The notes: generated from the sequence alone by a model not told the origin. A stretch of 64,000 bases of DNA from CAYWBI01 sp964456445 (GCA_964456445.1 CAYWBI010000003.1:27198-91197), one strand, 5' to 3'. Positions 40,605-50,168 are shown, counted from the first letter of the stretch. Made by a program: numbers and translations.

Positions 40605-42110
40605 ATGAAACTCAAATACATAAGAACCTTTTCCATTGTACTTGTATTAGCAGGAATCATCGGCGTTTATTTTCTTTCGCGTCAAATCAACATCTCCTAT
40701 GAACAAAAATTTTCACTGATACGCAATATCCACAAAAAGTATCTGCAACGTATTGTATCAAACCTGGACAAGGAAGTTAAGGATTATGCGCGCATTGAAT
40801 CGCACATATCAACTCTCCCACGGACCTTATCGAAACAAGATTTGATCACGGCATTACCAAATGCCCGGCTCGACGGAAAAATCATTCTCGACTCCAATTC
40901 CGATATCCTGTATCAAAGCGGTCCCTTCATTGACAAGGACAGCCTGAGCATCTGCCTGATCAGCGATAGCAGTTCGCGCGGCGTTTATACTTGTCCAATT
41001 TCTCATACCACAATTTTGTACAGTTATGTAAATCAGCCATTGGTCCATGATGAGAATATTAAGGTTGTATTTTTCAGGACCATTAACCGGGAACTTGCAA
41101 GGGAAATCAGTAGCATCACCAGTTATCCGGTTAATTTTATTCCCCTGAATCGTAGTGCACCTAAATTAAAAGGCTACCAAAGCAGTGAAGAAATTGTTAT
41201 GGATAAAGCCGGAACACCACTAGTCAAAATGGTTTCCTATTTTAAAGACGACGACTTTAGCTGGCTTAGCCGCTTACAGTTTATCACATTGTTTATCATC
41301 CTGTTACAGGCCGGTATAATATTCACAAATAATTCGCTGGGAAAAATCGCCGGTGTCGCCCAAATGCTAAAACGTAAAAATAAAATCATTAACGCCATCT
41401 CCAGACAACGCGAAACATTGCTACATATCCTGAGCCATGACCTGCGCAATTACATCACCATGATTCTCGGGTCTGCGGACCTGGCAAGATTGGAGGTTGC
41501 CAACAACCCGAAATTACAAAAATGGTTGGAGCGCATCCACAATGCCGCGCTGATGGAAAGCCGACTTATTGAACTGGTGAACAAACAAGCCGCTTTAGAA
41601 AACGGCAAACTTAACCTGACCATAAAACCGCTAAAACTGCAAACCGTTATTGCACAGGCCGAAAACCTGTTTTCCGATCAACTGTGTGATAAAGAGTTAA
41701 ACCTCGAAGTAAGTTGCCATACACATAACACTGTAATCCTCGTGGACGAGGTTTCTTTTACAAATAATGTGTTTAATAACCTGCTAAGCAACGCCATAAA
41801 GTTTTCAATAAAAGGCTCAACCATCCGCATTGACGCCGCCATCAACGATAAAAATACTTGTACCATAAAAATATCGGACCAGGGTATAGGAATGGACGAT
41901 GAATTATTGAACAACATCTGGCGAATGGACGCCAAAACCAATCGTATCGGGACGAATGGTGAAAGCGGAACGGGTTTCGGTCTGCCATTAACCCGCAAAT
42001 TTATAGAAGAATTTGGGGGGACTGTGGACGTGGAGAGCAAAAGTATTGATCAATTTCCAGAAGGACACGGCACAACAATCATTCTTGAACTACCCTGCAT
42101 GGCCGCATAA
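40605..42110 (+). CDS. Membrane sensor histidine kinase
   Basis: 501 residues. A membrane helix spans about 7-25, an extracytoplasmic sensor 26-220, and a second helix 222-242. There is no obvious HAMP domain; a short coiled linker leads straight to the dimerisation helix with the phospho-His in ILSHDLRNYI (H278). The ATPase domain has the N-box NNLLSNAIKFS (391-401), DQGIGM (425-430) and GTGFGLPL (455-462). It should phosphorylate a response regulator; the divergently encoded NtrC-type protein is the obvious candidate. Cys127 and Cys130-type residues in the sensor (ICLIS...YTCPIS) might be functional, but this is a guess. Confidence 0.92.
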   Translation: MKLKYIRTFSIVLVLAGIIGVYFLSRQINISYEQKFSLIRNIHKKYLQRIVSNLDKEVKDYARIESHISTLPRTLSKQDLITALPNARLDGKIILDSNSDILYQSGPFIDKDSLSICLISDSSSRGVYTCPISHTTILYSYVNQPLVHDENIKVVFFRTINRELAREISSITSYPVNFIPLNRSAPKLKGYQSSEEIVMDKAGTPLVKMVSYFKDDDFSWLSRLQFITLFIILLQAGIIFTNNSLGKIAGVAQMLKRKNKIINAISRQRETLLHILSHDLRNYITMILGSADLARLEVANNPKLQKWLERIHNAALMESRLIELVNKQAALENGKLNLTIKPLKLQTVIAQAENLFSDQLCDKELNLEVSCHTHNTVILVDEVSFTNNVFNNLLSNAIKFSIKGSTIRIDAAINDKNTCTIKISDQGIGMDDELLNNIWRMDAKTNRIGTNGESGTGFGLPLTRKFIEEFGGTVDVESKSIDQFPEGHGTTIILELPCMAA

Positions 42111-42274
42111 TTTCTAATTTTACAGTCACCCGCCTGCCGTTATATGCGCTGGAGGGGTCGCGACGACTTCAAAACCCGACAAATGATGCGTACGGATATC
42201 AAGCAGCGAACCATTGGCGCCTGAAAAAGATTTATGAATTTGGCCGGTCCACCGGAAATTACGGCAACAGCCGT

Positions 42275-43354
42275 TTAGTAAATATCCGTTTCCGGGTGAA
42301 AAGCGCCCCAGGCAAACCAAAAGGACATATAGGTATGCACCTGCTGTAACGACTTCCCTTTATTGGGGCCGCTCACGGCCAAACCCAATGCATCATAAAT
42401 GTTGCCGAAGTTATCTTTTAAAAACAAAGCAGGATTGGACGCATCATTGACAGCCCTAAAAGTTAGTTTTTCCCCACCGGCCCACCGATTGGCAAAAGCA
42501 AGCATGACGCCAGATGATTTATTGCCTAAAACAACAATATCCGTACCCCCGACATTGTCGCTTATCATACTGTTTTGTTCTGAAAAAGAAGAAAAGCGAT
42601 AAGCTTTTGACGCAGTTCCCACCGCAACCCCTAGCACCCGTTCCTTACGTGGCAAACGTTTATCATCGTTGCTTACACTAAATAGGAGTGCATCATCATT
42701 GGTTCGATAATCCCCGTATGGATATCGACCGTACTGAGATGCACTATAAACGCCGGTATTACTGGAAACCACCTGAGCTTGAGGATAAAATGCACGGGCT
42801 GTTTTCAGGCTTGTTTCCAACAGCGTATAGTTTTCCGGTAGAGCGCCTTTAAGTTGACCGGCCACACATTGATTGCGCATCTGGGACCAATAGCTGTCTG
42901 TTTGACGATCATATAGTATCAGGTTTGTATTATACAACAGACCGGAGACGCCAAATGTTGTGTTTTTGTTCTGGCCGTTCACCGCCACCGTTCGTTTTAA
43001 CCCGATAGCCGTGCCGGTTAAAGGGCAATATGACACCGCAAGGGATATTCCGCCAATATCATCATTTATAATTTCATGCCAGTCCAAAATTTTATGCGGA
43101 TAAAAACGCACCGTTTCACCGGAACGAAATACAATGACGAGGTCTTCATCATTAATATAACCGGCCGAGCCTAAATCAACAAAAGCCGGGTCTATTAAGG
43201 CAGGGATACCATCCTTACCCGGCCCGCCATCGATCACCTTATTTTTAGGGATCAGCCATTCACCATTATCAGGCTGGGTGGCTGTGCCATTGTTGTCAAC
43301 CGAACTGCAGGATAAAAAACTAAGCCCCGTGATCATTAAAAATAAAAACCGCAT
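42275..43354 (-). CDS. DUF3179 lipoprotein
   Basis: About 359 residues from MRFLFLMITGLSFLSC, a lipoprotein signal with Cys16; AAGGAG lies 6 bases before this ATG. An in-frame ATG 15 codons upstream (43399) would spoil the signal peptide. The mature part contains SYCPLTGTAIGLKR and SGLLYNTNLILYDRQTDSYWSQ, the DUF3179 signatures. The Cys in YCPLTG and the one in MRNQCVAG are conserved in the family as I recall. Function unknown, extracytoplasmic. The outer-membrane barrel gene ends 50 bases upstream on the same strand, so the two may work together. Confidence 0.9.
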   Translation of the reverse strand: MRFLFLMITGLSFLSCSSVDNNGTATQPDNGEWLIPKNKVIDGGPGKDGIPALIDPAFVDLGSAGYINDEDLVIVFRSGETVRFYPHKILDWHEIINDDIGGISLAVSYCPLTGTAIGLKRTVAVNGQNKNTTFGVSGLLYNTNLILYDRQTDSYWSQMRNQCVAGQLKGALPENYTLLETSLKTARAFYPQAQVVSSNTGVYSASQYGRYPYGDYRTNDDALLFSVSNDDKRLPRKERVLGVAVGTASKAYRFSSFSEQNSMISDNVGGTDIVVLGNKSSGVMLAFANRWAGGEKLTFRAVNDASNPALFLKDNFGNIYDALGLAVSGPNKGKSLQQVHTYMSFWFAWGAFHPETDIY

Positions 43355-43360
43355 TTTATA

Positions 43361-43367
43361 CTCCTTT
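43361..43367 (-). promoter_or_regulatory. Ribosome binding site fixing the DUF3179 start
   Basis: AAAGGAG on the minus strand, 6 bases before the ATG at 43354. It supports that start over the one 15 codons upstream. Confidence 0.7.
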
Positions 43368-43404
43368 TTTAAAATTGCCTGTTTACTTTTTAAAAACATT
43401 TCGT

Positions 43405-44361
43405 TTACTCTATGGTATATATCAGACCTGTTGATATCACATACGATGTGCTGAGCTGAATTTCATTTAACTGCCGGTACAAAGGCAAGCGGACCGACGC
43501 CCGCATGGTTAAAGGTTTAATATTAAAGTTTATCCCCGGGCTGGCATACACCCATGTTCCGCCGGTATTTGGTATTGCGCTCCCGGCAAATTCATCACGG
43601 ACCGTATTGCGCACTTGCAGCCGCAGCGAAATATCCACAAGCTCGGAAGCATTGTATGACGCCCCGGCAGTAACAGACAAAACATTACCAAATCGATAAC
43701 TGTTAAAACGGGCGTCATCAACCTGAAAACGGTTATTTGTGCCATTCAGACGAAAACTCGTATTTAAAAACAACACAAAAGGAACAGCGCCCCGAAAACC
43801 CTGCGAATAGAACAACCAGCCGGCATAATCCCATGAACCGGTTCCCGGTTGCATATCCGCCGAAAGCAAGATATCATTTTGGCGTAAATCCGACTTTCCC
43901 AGGGGGATCTTAATACCCAAACCCACAGCCAGTTGCCGTTGGTTGATAATATCCAACGGCACGATGGTGTATTTTGTCATCAGCAATACATCGCCGTTGC
44001 CTCGGACCGAAAGACCTTCAATCGAGCCGTTTATGTTTTTGCGGTTCAAACGGCGGTGATGCTGAACCCAGGAAAAGAGAGCTGTAAAGGCCCAATGCGT
44101 GTTCAGTCCAAAGGAAACATCCAGCAAGCCGGTTTGGGTAACCCGGCGGCGTAAACCCTCTATCTTTGTAGATTGACTATAAACATCCCGAATGTCATTA
44201 TAATCATATTGCAAACCAATTTGCCATTGCCCTGCAGCGGTCGTATTTACTTCCAGGGCGGAAAGAATCGGGGCTCCGGCGGAACAGCACGTCTGCCCGT
44301 CGCCATCTTGAATAAAACCCACTAATAAAATCAGGGGTAGCAAAAGGGGGATTAGGCGCAT
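43405..44361 (-). CDS. Outer-membrane beta-barrel protein of unknown function
   Basis: 318 residues. The signal peptide MRLIPLLLPLILLVGF is followed by DGQTCCSAGAP, a vicinal cysteine pair right after the likely cleavage site. The rest alternates polar and hydrophobic residues in strands of about ten, with turns such as NRKNINGSIEG, and ends in a strand with a terminal aromatic (STGLIYTIE). This is the pattern of a 12- to 14-strand barrel similar to transporter-like proteins of the phenol/MetA group. It comes first in a likely operon with the DUF3179 lipoprotein. AGGA is about 10 bases upstream of the ATG. Confidence 0.75.
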   Translation of the reverse strand: MRLIPLLLPLILLVGFIQDGDGQTCCSAGAPILSALEVNTTAAGQWQIGLQYDYNDIRDVYSQSTKIEGLRRRVTQTGLLDVSFGLNTHWAFTALFSWVQHHRRLNRKNINGSIEGLSVRGNGDVLLMTKYTIVPLDIINQRQLAVGLGIKIPLGKSDLRQNDILLSADMQPGTGSWDYAGWLFYSQGFRGAVPFVLFLNTSFRLNGTNNRFQVDDARFNSYRFGNVLSVTAGASYNASELVDISLRLQVRNTVRDEFAGSAIPNTGGTWVYASPGINFNIKPLTMRASVRLPLYRQLNEIQLSTSYVISTGLIYTIE

Positions 44362-44452
44362 ATAAAATTTTCCTGTAAAATTATTTGACCACCACTTATT
44401 AGCGGCCTTTTTTAACTATATTACACAATAATTTTGTCGGGGAAAGGGTAAA

Positions 44453-45223
44453 ATGAGTATTTTAGAAAAATATGAACTTGCGGTTATGGAACCCCAATCA
44501 AATTGTGATAAACAAGGAGGGAATGTGCCATTCAGCTCAATTCGGCAAATTATTTTTGACGCAGACGACACTTTATGGATCAACAATATTTATTTTGTAC
44601 GCGCTACGCAAGATTTTTTAAATTGGTTCTGCAAAAACGGAGCCGATAAAAATAAAATCTATAAAGAATTTTTATCAACAGAAAAACAAGTAGTACGCGA
44701 GCGGGGCTATGGAAGTGACAATTTTGAATATATTCTTCAAACACTTTTTGCGCGCTATCGGGAGCGCTTCCATTTAAGCCCATCCGATTTAAATATTATC
44801 CTTGCCGCATTTAATAAACACCGGACCGTTCCGCCAAAACTCTTCCCGGGGGTTGATAGCACCCTGCACAGCTTGCAAAAAAAGTATGATCTGTATCTTC
44901 TGACTAAAGGTCAGCAAAATGAGCAAGCTTTAAAAATCGAACGATCCGGTTTGAAAGATTTTTTTAAAAAGTGCTTCATCTGTCCCGAAAAAGACGATGC
45001 GCTTTATGCCCGGCTTATCCGTGACCATCGCTTTTTACCGGATCAGACTTGCATGGTGGGCAACAGCCCTAAATCGGATATCAATCCGGCCCTGCGCAAT
45101 GGCATGAAGGCCGTATTTATTCCATATGTCCATACCTGGCACATGGATAATGAACAGCTGATTGCCATGGATGGCCGGGTTAGACAAATCGATACATTTC
45201 CACAATTAACGGACATCTTTTAG
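44453..45223 (+). CDS. HAD-family hydrolase
   Basis: 256 residues from the ATG. Motif I is IIFDADDTLW (nucleophile D36, acid D38), motif II LLTKG, and motif III/IV includes MVGNSPKSDINPA. A helical cap lies between residues 50 and 130. These features fit a HAD phosphatase of the phosphoglycolate-phosphatase-like group; the substrate is unknown. A GTG at 44525, preceded by a strong AAGGAGG four bases upstream, would start the protein directly before motif I; the 24 residues between the two starts are not HAD-like, so the shorter protein is a real possibility. The next gene follows after 9 bases. Confidence 0.9.
   Translation: MSILEKYELAVMEPQSNCDKQGGNVPFSSIRQIIFDADDTLWINNIYFVRATQDFLNWFCKNGADKNKIYKEFLSTEKQVVRERGYGSDNFEYILQTLFARYRERFHLSPSDLNIILAAFNKHRTVPPKLFPGVDSTLHSLQKKYDLYLLTKGQQNEQALKIERSGLKDFFKKCFICPEKDDALYARLIRDHRFLPDQTCMVGNSPKSDINPALRNGMKAVFIPYVHTWHMDNEQLIAMDGRVRQIDTFPQLTDIF
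44515..44520 (+). promoter_or_regulatory. Possible internal ribosome binding site of the HAD gene
   Basis: AGGAGG four bases before an in-frame GTG at 44525. It is far stronger than the site before the ATG at 44453 and may mark the true start. Confidence 0.45.
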
Positions 45224-45232
45224 GAGAAGGTT

Positions 45233-46795
45233 ATGGCACATGACTATGATTATATAATCATCGGTTCAGGATTTGGTGGTTCGGTCTCGGCTTTGCGTTT
45301 GTCACAAAAAGGATATAAGGTTCTTGTTTTGGAAAAAGGACGTTGGTTAAAAGCAGATGACTTCCCAAAGAGGAACTGGAACTTAAAACGCTGGCTGTGG
45401 ATGCCTTTTTTGCGTTTCTTCGGTTTGTTCAAAATTACATTTTTCCGTCATGTTACTACCCTAAGTGGTGTGGGTGTGGGTGGTGGGTCTCTTGTGTATG
45501 CCAACACGCTCCCCGTTCCAACCGGGGCCTTTTTTAAAAGCCCGGGCTGGGCACATCTGGCAGATTGGCAAAAAGAACTTGCCCCCTTTTATGCAACCGC
45601 CAAAAAAATGATGGGTGTGGCCCTTAACCCCCGTTTGATGGCCGGAGATCTTATTTTACAGGATATTGCCGGGCAACGTGGACAAAACAGTGAGTTCCGG
45701 CAAACAGAAGTTGCAGTGTTTTTTGGTGAAACGGATAAAACCGTGGCCGATCCATATTTCGGCGGGGCGGGACCGGAACGAAGCGGATGCACCTTTTGCG
45801 GCGGTTGCATGTTGGGTTGTCGCTACAATGCCAAAAACACACTTGATAAAAACTATCTCTACTTTGCCCAAAAAGAAGGCGCGCTTATCCAGGCGGAATC
45901 GGAAGTTTATGATGTAAAAACCCTAAATGGCCCTGGCGGTAAGAGCGGCTATTCCGTGCAATGGAAACAATCCACCGGTTTTTTAAAAAAGCGGGGCATC
46001 TATACCACACAAAACATAATCTTTGCCGGGGGGGTTATCGGCACGGTCAAACTTTTGTTAAAGCTTAAAAAAAACTCCCTGCCCAATCTTTCAGATCGTC
46101 TGGGATTTGGCATCCGGACCAATTCCGAAAGCCTTACCGGTGTTACAACTTTTGATAAGGACACGGTTTTTTCCGATGGCATCGCCATTGGCTCCATATA
46201 CCATCTGGATGCAAACAGTCATGTCGAGCCTGTTCGTTATCCGGCAGGTTCCGGTTTTTGGCGTTTACTGATGGCGCCGCTTGTTTATGGCCCCAATATT
46301 TTTATCCGACTGATAAAACTCATCGGTGATTATCTATTTCACCCTATTCAAAATTTCCGTGCGCATTTTGTAAAAGATTGGGCACAAAAGACACAAATTT
46401 TACTGTTTATGCAAACGCTTGATTCAACATTACGATTCACAAAAACATGGTTTGGTATGGGGTCAAAGGCCGGTTTGGGAAAACCCGCCACATCCTTTAT
46501 CCCGGAAGCGGGAACCATGGCCAGGGATTTTGCAAAACGCGCTCATGGCAAGCCAACGGCATTAATCACCGAATCCCTGCTGGGCATCCCCACCACTGCC
46601 CATATATTAGGCGGTTGTTCCATGGGTACAGATCGCTCGGATGGTGTAATTGACAACCGTAACAGGGTGTTTGGCTATGAGAATATGCTTATTTGCGATG
46701 GTTCGGTTTTCTCCGCCAATCCCGGCGTCAACCCTTCACTAACGATCCTGGCGCTTAGCGAACGTGCCATGTCCTTTATCCCCGCGCGACAATAA
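45233..46795 (+). CDS. GMC-type flavin oxidoreductase with a cysteine cluster
   Basis: 520 residues. The FAD-binding motif GSGFGGSVSA (11-20) and GVGVGGGSLVYANTL are those of cholesterol-oxidase-like GMC proteins. The C-terminal part HILGGCSMG and DGSVFSANPGVNPSLTI are the GMC substrate/FAD signatures. A cluster C186-x2-C189-x2-C192-x3-C196 (CTFCGGCMLGC) interrupts the substrate region; it looks like an iron-sulfur or zinc site and is seen in a subgroup of these enzymes. The natural substrate is unknown (a sterol, hopanoid or long-chain alcohol are guesses). No signal peptide. AGGAGAAGG precedes the ATG. It forms an operon with the HAD gene. Confidence 0.9.
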   Translation: MAHDYDYIIIGSGFGGSVSALRLSQKGYKVLVLEKGRWLKADDFPKRNWNLKRWLWMPFLRFFGLFKITFFRHVTTLSGVGVGGGSLVYANTLPVPTGAFFKSPGWAHLADWQKELAPFYATAKKMMGVALNPRLMAGDLILQDIAGQRGQNSEFRQTEVAVFFGETDKTVADPYFGGAGPERSGCTFCGGCMLGCRYNAKNTLDKNYLYFAQKEGALIQAESEVYDVKTLNGPGGKSGYSVQWKQSTGFLKKRGIYTTQNIIFAGGVIGTVKLLLKLKKNSLPNLSDRLGFGIRTNSESLTGVTTFDKDTVFSDGIAIGSIYHLDANSHVEPVRYPAGSGFWRLLMAPLVYGPNIFIRLIKLIGDYLFHPIQNFRAHFVKDWAQKTQILLFMQTLDSTLRFTKTWFGMGSKAGLGKPATSFIPEAGTMARDFAKRAHGKPTALITESLLGIPTTAHILGGCSMGTDRSDGVIDNRNRVFGYENMLICDGSVFSANPGVNPSLTILALSERAMSFIPARQ

Positions 46796-46841
46796 ACCGG
46801 TACAGGTACAGGCATTATGAGACAAGTAAAAATCGTATGTA

Positions 46842-46893
46842 TCTCCGGGGGGTTAACAATCCGGCTTTATCGCCCCTGGAGACAGATTTTTTT
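46842..46893 (+). terminator. Possible terminator after the GMC gene
   Basis: TCTCC-GGGG pairs with CCCC-t-GGAGA (one bulged T), with a 22-base loop, then seven T at 46887-46893. The stem is interrupted and the loop long, so the call is tentative. Confidence 0.4.
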
Positions 46894-47127
46894 ATCATGG
46901 AAAGCGTATTGATTTCCGCAAGGCAGTGTCCGTTAAACAAACTAAAATGCATCAGCTTCTTTCAGCTTGCGACAAATATCAAATATCGTTCGATGAAAGG
47001 GGAATGATGAAACCATTGGCAATGTTTTTTGATAGACGCCTGCCTTGCATAAACAAAATGCAACATCCACTTGATTGTGCTATTCCCATAAGATATCTTT
47101 TAACACCTTTCGAAAATACCTGTCCAC

Positions 47128-47131
47128 GAGG
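47128..47131 (+). promoter_or_regulatory. Ribosome binding site of the helicase gene
   Basis: GAGG eight bases before the ATG at 47140. A GTG at 47131 overlaps it and therefore cannot be the start. Confidence 0.6.
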
Positions 47132-47139
47132 TGCACCGT

Positions 47140-50100
47140 ATGTATTTAAAAACATTTCTGAACGAATTAAATAAAACCCAGCAAAAAGCGGTGGAAGCCC
47201 CACAGGAGCCTGTCCTGTTATTGGCGGGGCCCGGAACCGGAAAAACCCGCACACTTATCGCCCGTATTGCCTATCAAATCTATAAATATGAAATCCCTCC
47301 CCAACATATTTTAGCGCTTACATTCAGTAATAAAGCCGCAAGTGAAATTTCCAACCGGCTTGCGGATGTCTTAAAGGAAAAGGCCACAAAAATAAAGGCC
47401 TGTACGATTCATAGTTTTTGTCTGGATATCCTGCGCAAATACCACGAACGGGCGGGATTACATAAGCATTTTACCGTCTGTGATGATGACTACCGACAAA
47501 AACTGATCCGCGATCTGTTAAAGGATCGCGTACGGGAAAACCCGGAAAGGGCGGCCCGCGGCGTCAGCAACTCTTTCGATGGTCATAGTCTTAAGGGAAG
47601 GCAACTGCCCCCGTTTTCAGCAATGATCTACGAAGAATATCAAAAACATCTAACGGCGCATCGTCTGATCGATTTTAATATGATCATCACAAAAACATTA
47701 TCCCTGTTGCAGGGCGAGGAGGATATTGTGGAACAATACCGCTATATGTATCAGGCGGTACATGTGGACGAATTTCAGGACACCGATCGTGTACAGTACG
47801 AAATTATCCGTCTGTTGACAAAGAAACGTCAAAATATTTTTGTTGTGGCCGATGACGATCAGTCGATATATGCCTGGCGTGGGGCCAATCCACAAAATAT
47901 CCGTCAGTTTATGACCGATTTCCATATCGATAGACCCATTTTTCTCGAGGTTAATTACCGCTCCGGGAGCAAGATTGTCAGCATAGCATCCAACGTCGTG
48001 CAGGATACCGAAAGGGTTGAGCCAAATAAAATTATTCAGGCTAACAATATGGCGGTTATTGATGAGATCCAATCGTACTTTTTTAACAACGAAGGTGAAG
48101 AGACCGATTTTATTTTAAAGAAAATCAGTGAATGGCATGATACGCACCATGTGCCATTAAAAGAAATAGCTGTTCTGTATCCAAGACATATTTTTGGTGA
48201 ACCTCTTACGAACCAATTCATTAAGCAGCGCATCCCCTTTCAACGGGCAGGAGGCAAAGCCCTGGCGGACAATCCTGCCATGAAAAAACTGTTGCTCTAT
48301 TTGCGGCTTATCCGCGACCCATTGGACGATCTGATCCTTGAAGAGTTGGTGGAGCTGGAACTCGGCTATTCTGTAGCAAAACAAATCCAGACGCTGATGC
48401 ATGACCAAAAATCCACTTTTCGTCTTGCCCTGTTCGAATTTGCCTCGCTTCATAAAGATGGCGCGGGAGGGCAAAAAACATTGACAACCTTTACAGGACG
48501 GATTGCCAATCTGATAAATTTAAAATCCTTTTTTACCTTTCGCCAAATCGTGGATTTAATAGTATCGGATATGGGCCCGGATGAACAAAAGCTGGAATGG
48601 CCAAAACTGGAAGCGTTGGATTTTTCTGCTTTAAAGCTGCCGGGCAAATATGCACGACTATGGTTTTATCATAAAAACAGCGGCATATCCTATCTTGCGG
48701 CACAAATGGCCCAAAAGGCGTTTAATAACGAGGTTCATATATTTGATGCCTCGCAAAATTCGTCATTAAAAAAAGCCGACATATTGATTAACCTCTCCAT
48801 GGACGCTCCTGCATTTCCGGGAAAAATCTACGATTTTACAAATAAGTATTCAGGAAAAAACCGTTCGCCCATCAGCGCCTTTTTTCGTTGGATTCAATAT
48901 ATTCTGGTACAGGATGCTCCGGCTTTCACGGATTATGTAGTGTTTGATTTGGAGACTACCGGCCGGGATACGGAAACCTGCGGCATTGTTGAGATCGCCG
49001 CTGTCCGGGTGCGGCAAGGCAAGGTGACCGAAACCTTTCAAACGCTGGTCAACCCACAAATGCCCGTCGAAGCAGCGGCACAGGCTGTCCATCATATCAG
49101 CGATGAAGAACTGCAAAATGCACCCGTTTTAGCGGAAGTATGGCCACGGTTTAAAGAATTTATTGCCGATGACATGCTTATTGCCCACAATGGTCATGAA
49201 TTTGATTTCCGCATCATCAACCGTTATGGCCGGATATTTGACAAAAAAAAGCCGTCCAATATCCGCTATGACTCGCTTATCCTGGCACGCCATTTATATC
49301 CAAACAGTCGAAATTCCATTGATGCGCTGGCCGATAAATTCCGGCTTGACCCAGGCAACAGGCACCGGGCATTGGATGATGTAATTGTGCTAAATGAAAT
49401 ATTTTTAATTTTATTGCAGGAAGATACCCGCCGTGAACGTGACCGCGCGGGTGAAGATTTGTTGGAATATCTTGCTTTGGCTATTTTTCTCCAGCGTTCC
49501 ACAACCATCGCCGAGGATAAAAAGCTTTTTAACATAGGGATAGCCAAACTTCTTTCCCCTTACGCCATTGCGCTTGGAAGCTACTGCCAAAAATTTAACA
49601 AAAGCCTTAGTGCCATGCGCAGTGGCTTACAGGCCTTTGCCGGAATGACCATTATTGAGACAACCCTTTTTAACTCCGGGGATGACTTTAAAAACCGCAT
49701 CCTGGAAATGGCCAAATCCTTTGATCATCTTGAAGCCAATGAAGCCATCGCGGAATTCTTATCGGTTATAACCCTGCTGAACCCACAGGACCGGCTCAAA
49801 CCCGTAGAAGCAGTTTCCCTGCTGACCATCCATGCGGCCAAGGGGTTGGAATTCCGTAAGGTTATTATTATCGGTCTGGAAGATGATAACATGCCCAGTT
49901 GGTTCACCTATAAAACCGACGACGACGATGAACGTTCGGTCGCGCAGAAAATGGATGAGCAAAAACGTGTTCTTTATGTGGCCATTACCCGGGCAAAAGA
50001 GGAAGTCCTTTTAACGGCTGTCAAACACCGTTCCGGTCGTTCACATAAATCATCGCCTTTTTTGCGGGAAATTTTGAAATTTATGCGTGAGAATACGTAA
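47140..50100 (+). CDS. UvrD/PcrA-type helicase with an inserted DnaQ-like exonuclease
   Basis: 986 residues. Superfamily 1A helicase motifs come first: Walker A GPGTGKT (30-36), LTFSNKAA (Ia), VDEFQDTD (II, 209-216) and DDQSIYAWRGA (III). A DEDDh exonuclease domain then spans about 598-762, with VFDLETTG (D603, E605), AHNGHEFD (D689) and HRALDD (H742, D747). Helicase motifs V and VI resume near the end (TIHAAKGLEF at about 897-906; VLYVAITRAK at 944-953). The exonuclease therefore splits helicase domain 2. It should unwind DNA 3'-5' and trim 3' ends in repair or recombination. recJ follows 68 bases downstream on the same strand, which supports a repair role. Confidence 0.92.
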   Translation: MYLKTFLNELNKTQQKAVEAPQEPVLLLAGPGTGKTRTLIARIAYQIYKYEIPPQHILALTFSNKAASEISNRLADVLKEKATKIKACTIHSFCLDILRKYHERAGLHKHFTVCDDDYRQKLIRDLLKDRVRENPERAARGVSNSFDGHSLKGRQLPPFSAMIYEEYQKHLTAHRLIDFNMIITKTLSLLQGEEDIVEQYRYMYQAVHVDEFQDTDRVQYEIIRLLTKKRQNIFVVADDDQSIYAWRGANPQNIRQFMTDFHIDRPIFLEVNYRSGSKIVSIASNVVQDTERVEPNKIIQANNMAVIDEIQSYFFNNEGEETDFILKKISEWHDTHHVPLKEIAVLYPRHIFGEPLTNQFIKQRIPFQRAGGKALADNPAMKKLLLYLRLIRDPLDDLILEELVELELGYSVAKQIQTLMHDQKSTFRLALFEFASLHKDGAGGQKTLTTFTGRIANLINLKSFFTFRQIVDLIVSDMGPDEQKLEWPKLEALDFSALKLPGKYARLWFYHKNSGISYLAAQMAQKAFNNEVHIFDASQNSSLKKADILINLSMDAPAFPGKIYDFTNKYSGKNRSPISAFFRWIQYILVQDAPAFTDYVVFDLETTGRDTETCGIVEIAAVRVRQGKVTETFQTLVNPQMPVEAAAQAVHHISDEELQNAPVLAEVWPRFKEFIADDMLIAHNGHEFDFRIINRYGRIFDKKKPSNIRYDSLILARHLYPNSRNSIDALADKFRLDPGNRHRALDDVIVLNEIFLILLQEDTRRERDRAGEDLLEYLALAIFLQRSTTIAEDKKLFNIGIAKLLSPYAIALGSYCQKFNKSLSAMRSGLQAFAGMTIIETTLFNSGDDFKNRILEMAKSFDHLEANEAIAEFLSVITLLNPQDRLKPVEAVSLLTIHAAKGLEFRKVIIIGLEDDNMPSWFTYKTDDDDERSVAQKMDEQKRVLYVAITRAKEEVLLTAVKHRSGRSHKSSPFLREILKFMRENT

Positions 50101-50168
50101 GTTGATGTTTAGTCTAAAAATATTACAGCCGTTGACTTTTTTTCACATCCTCACATGGAACGTATATT

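Larger units (their letters stand above)
46796..47139. other. Intergenic region with a possible terminator
   Basis: 344 bases between the GMC gene and the helicase. The first 100 bases hold the hairpin listed separately. The rest shows no gene with a ribosome site; short frames at 46926-47174 and on the other strand look accidental. The helicase promoter should be here. Confidence 0.5.

Noticed and set aside
42261..42274. ACGGC-aaca-GCCGT hairpin near the DUF3179 stop
   Set aside because: Five-base stem without a T-run; too weak to call a terminator.
46926..47174. 82-residue open frame overlapping the helicase start
   Set aside because: It overlaps the well-supported helicase start and has no recognisable features.
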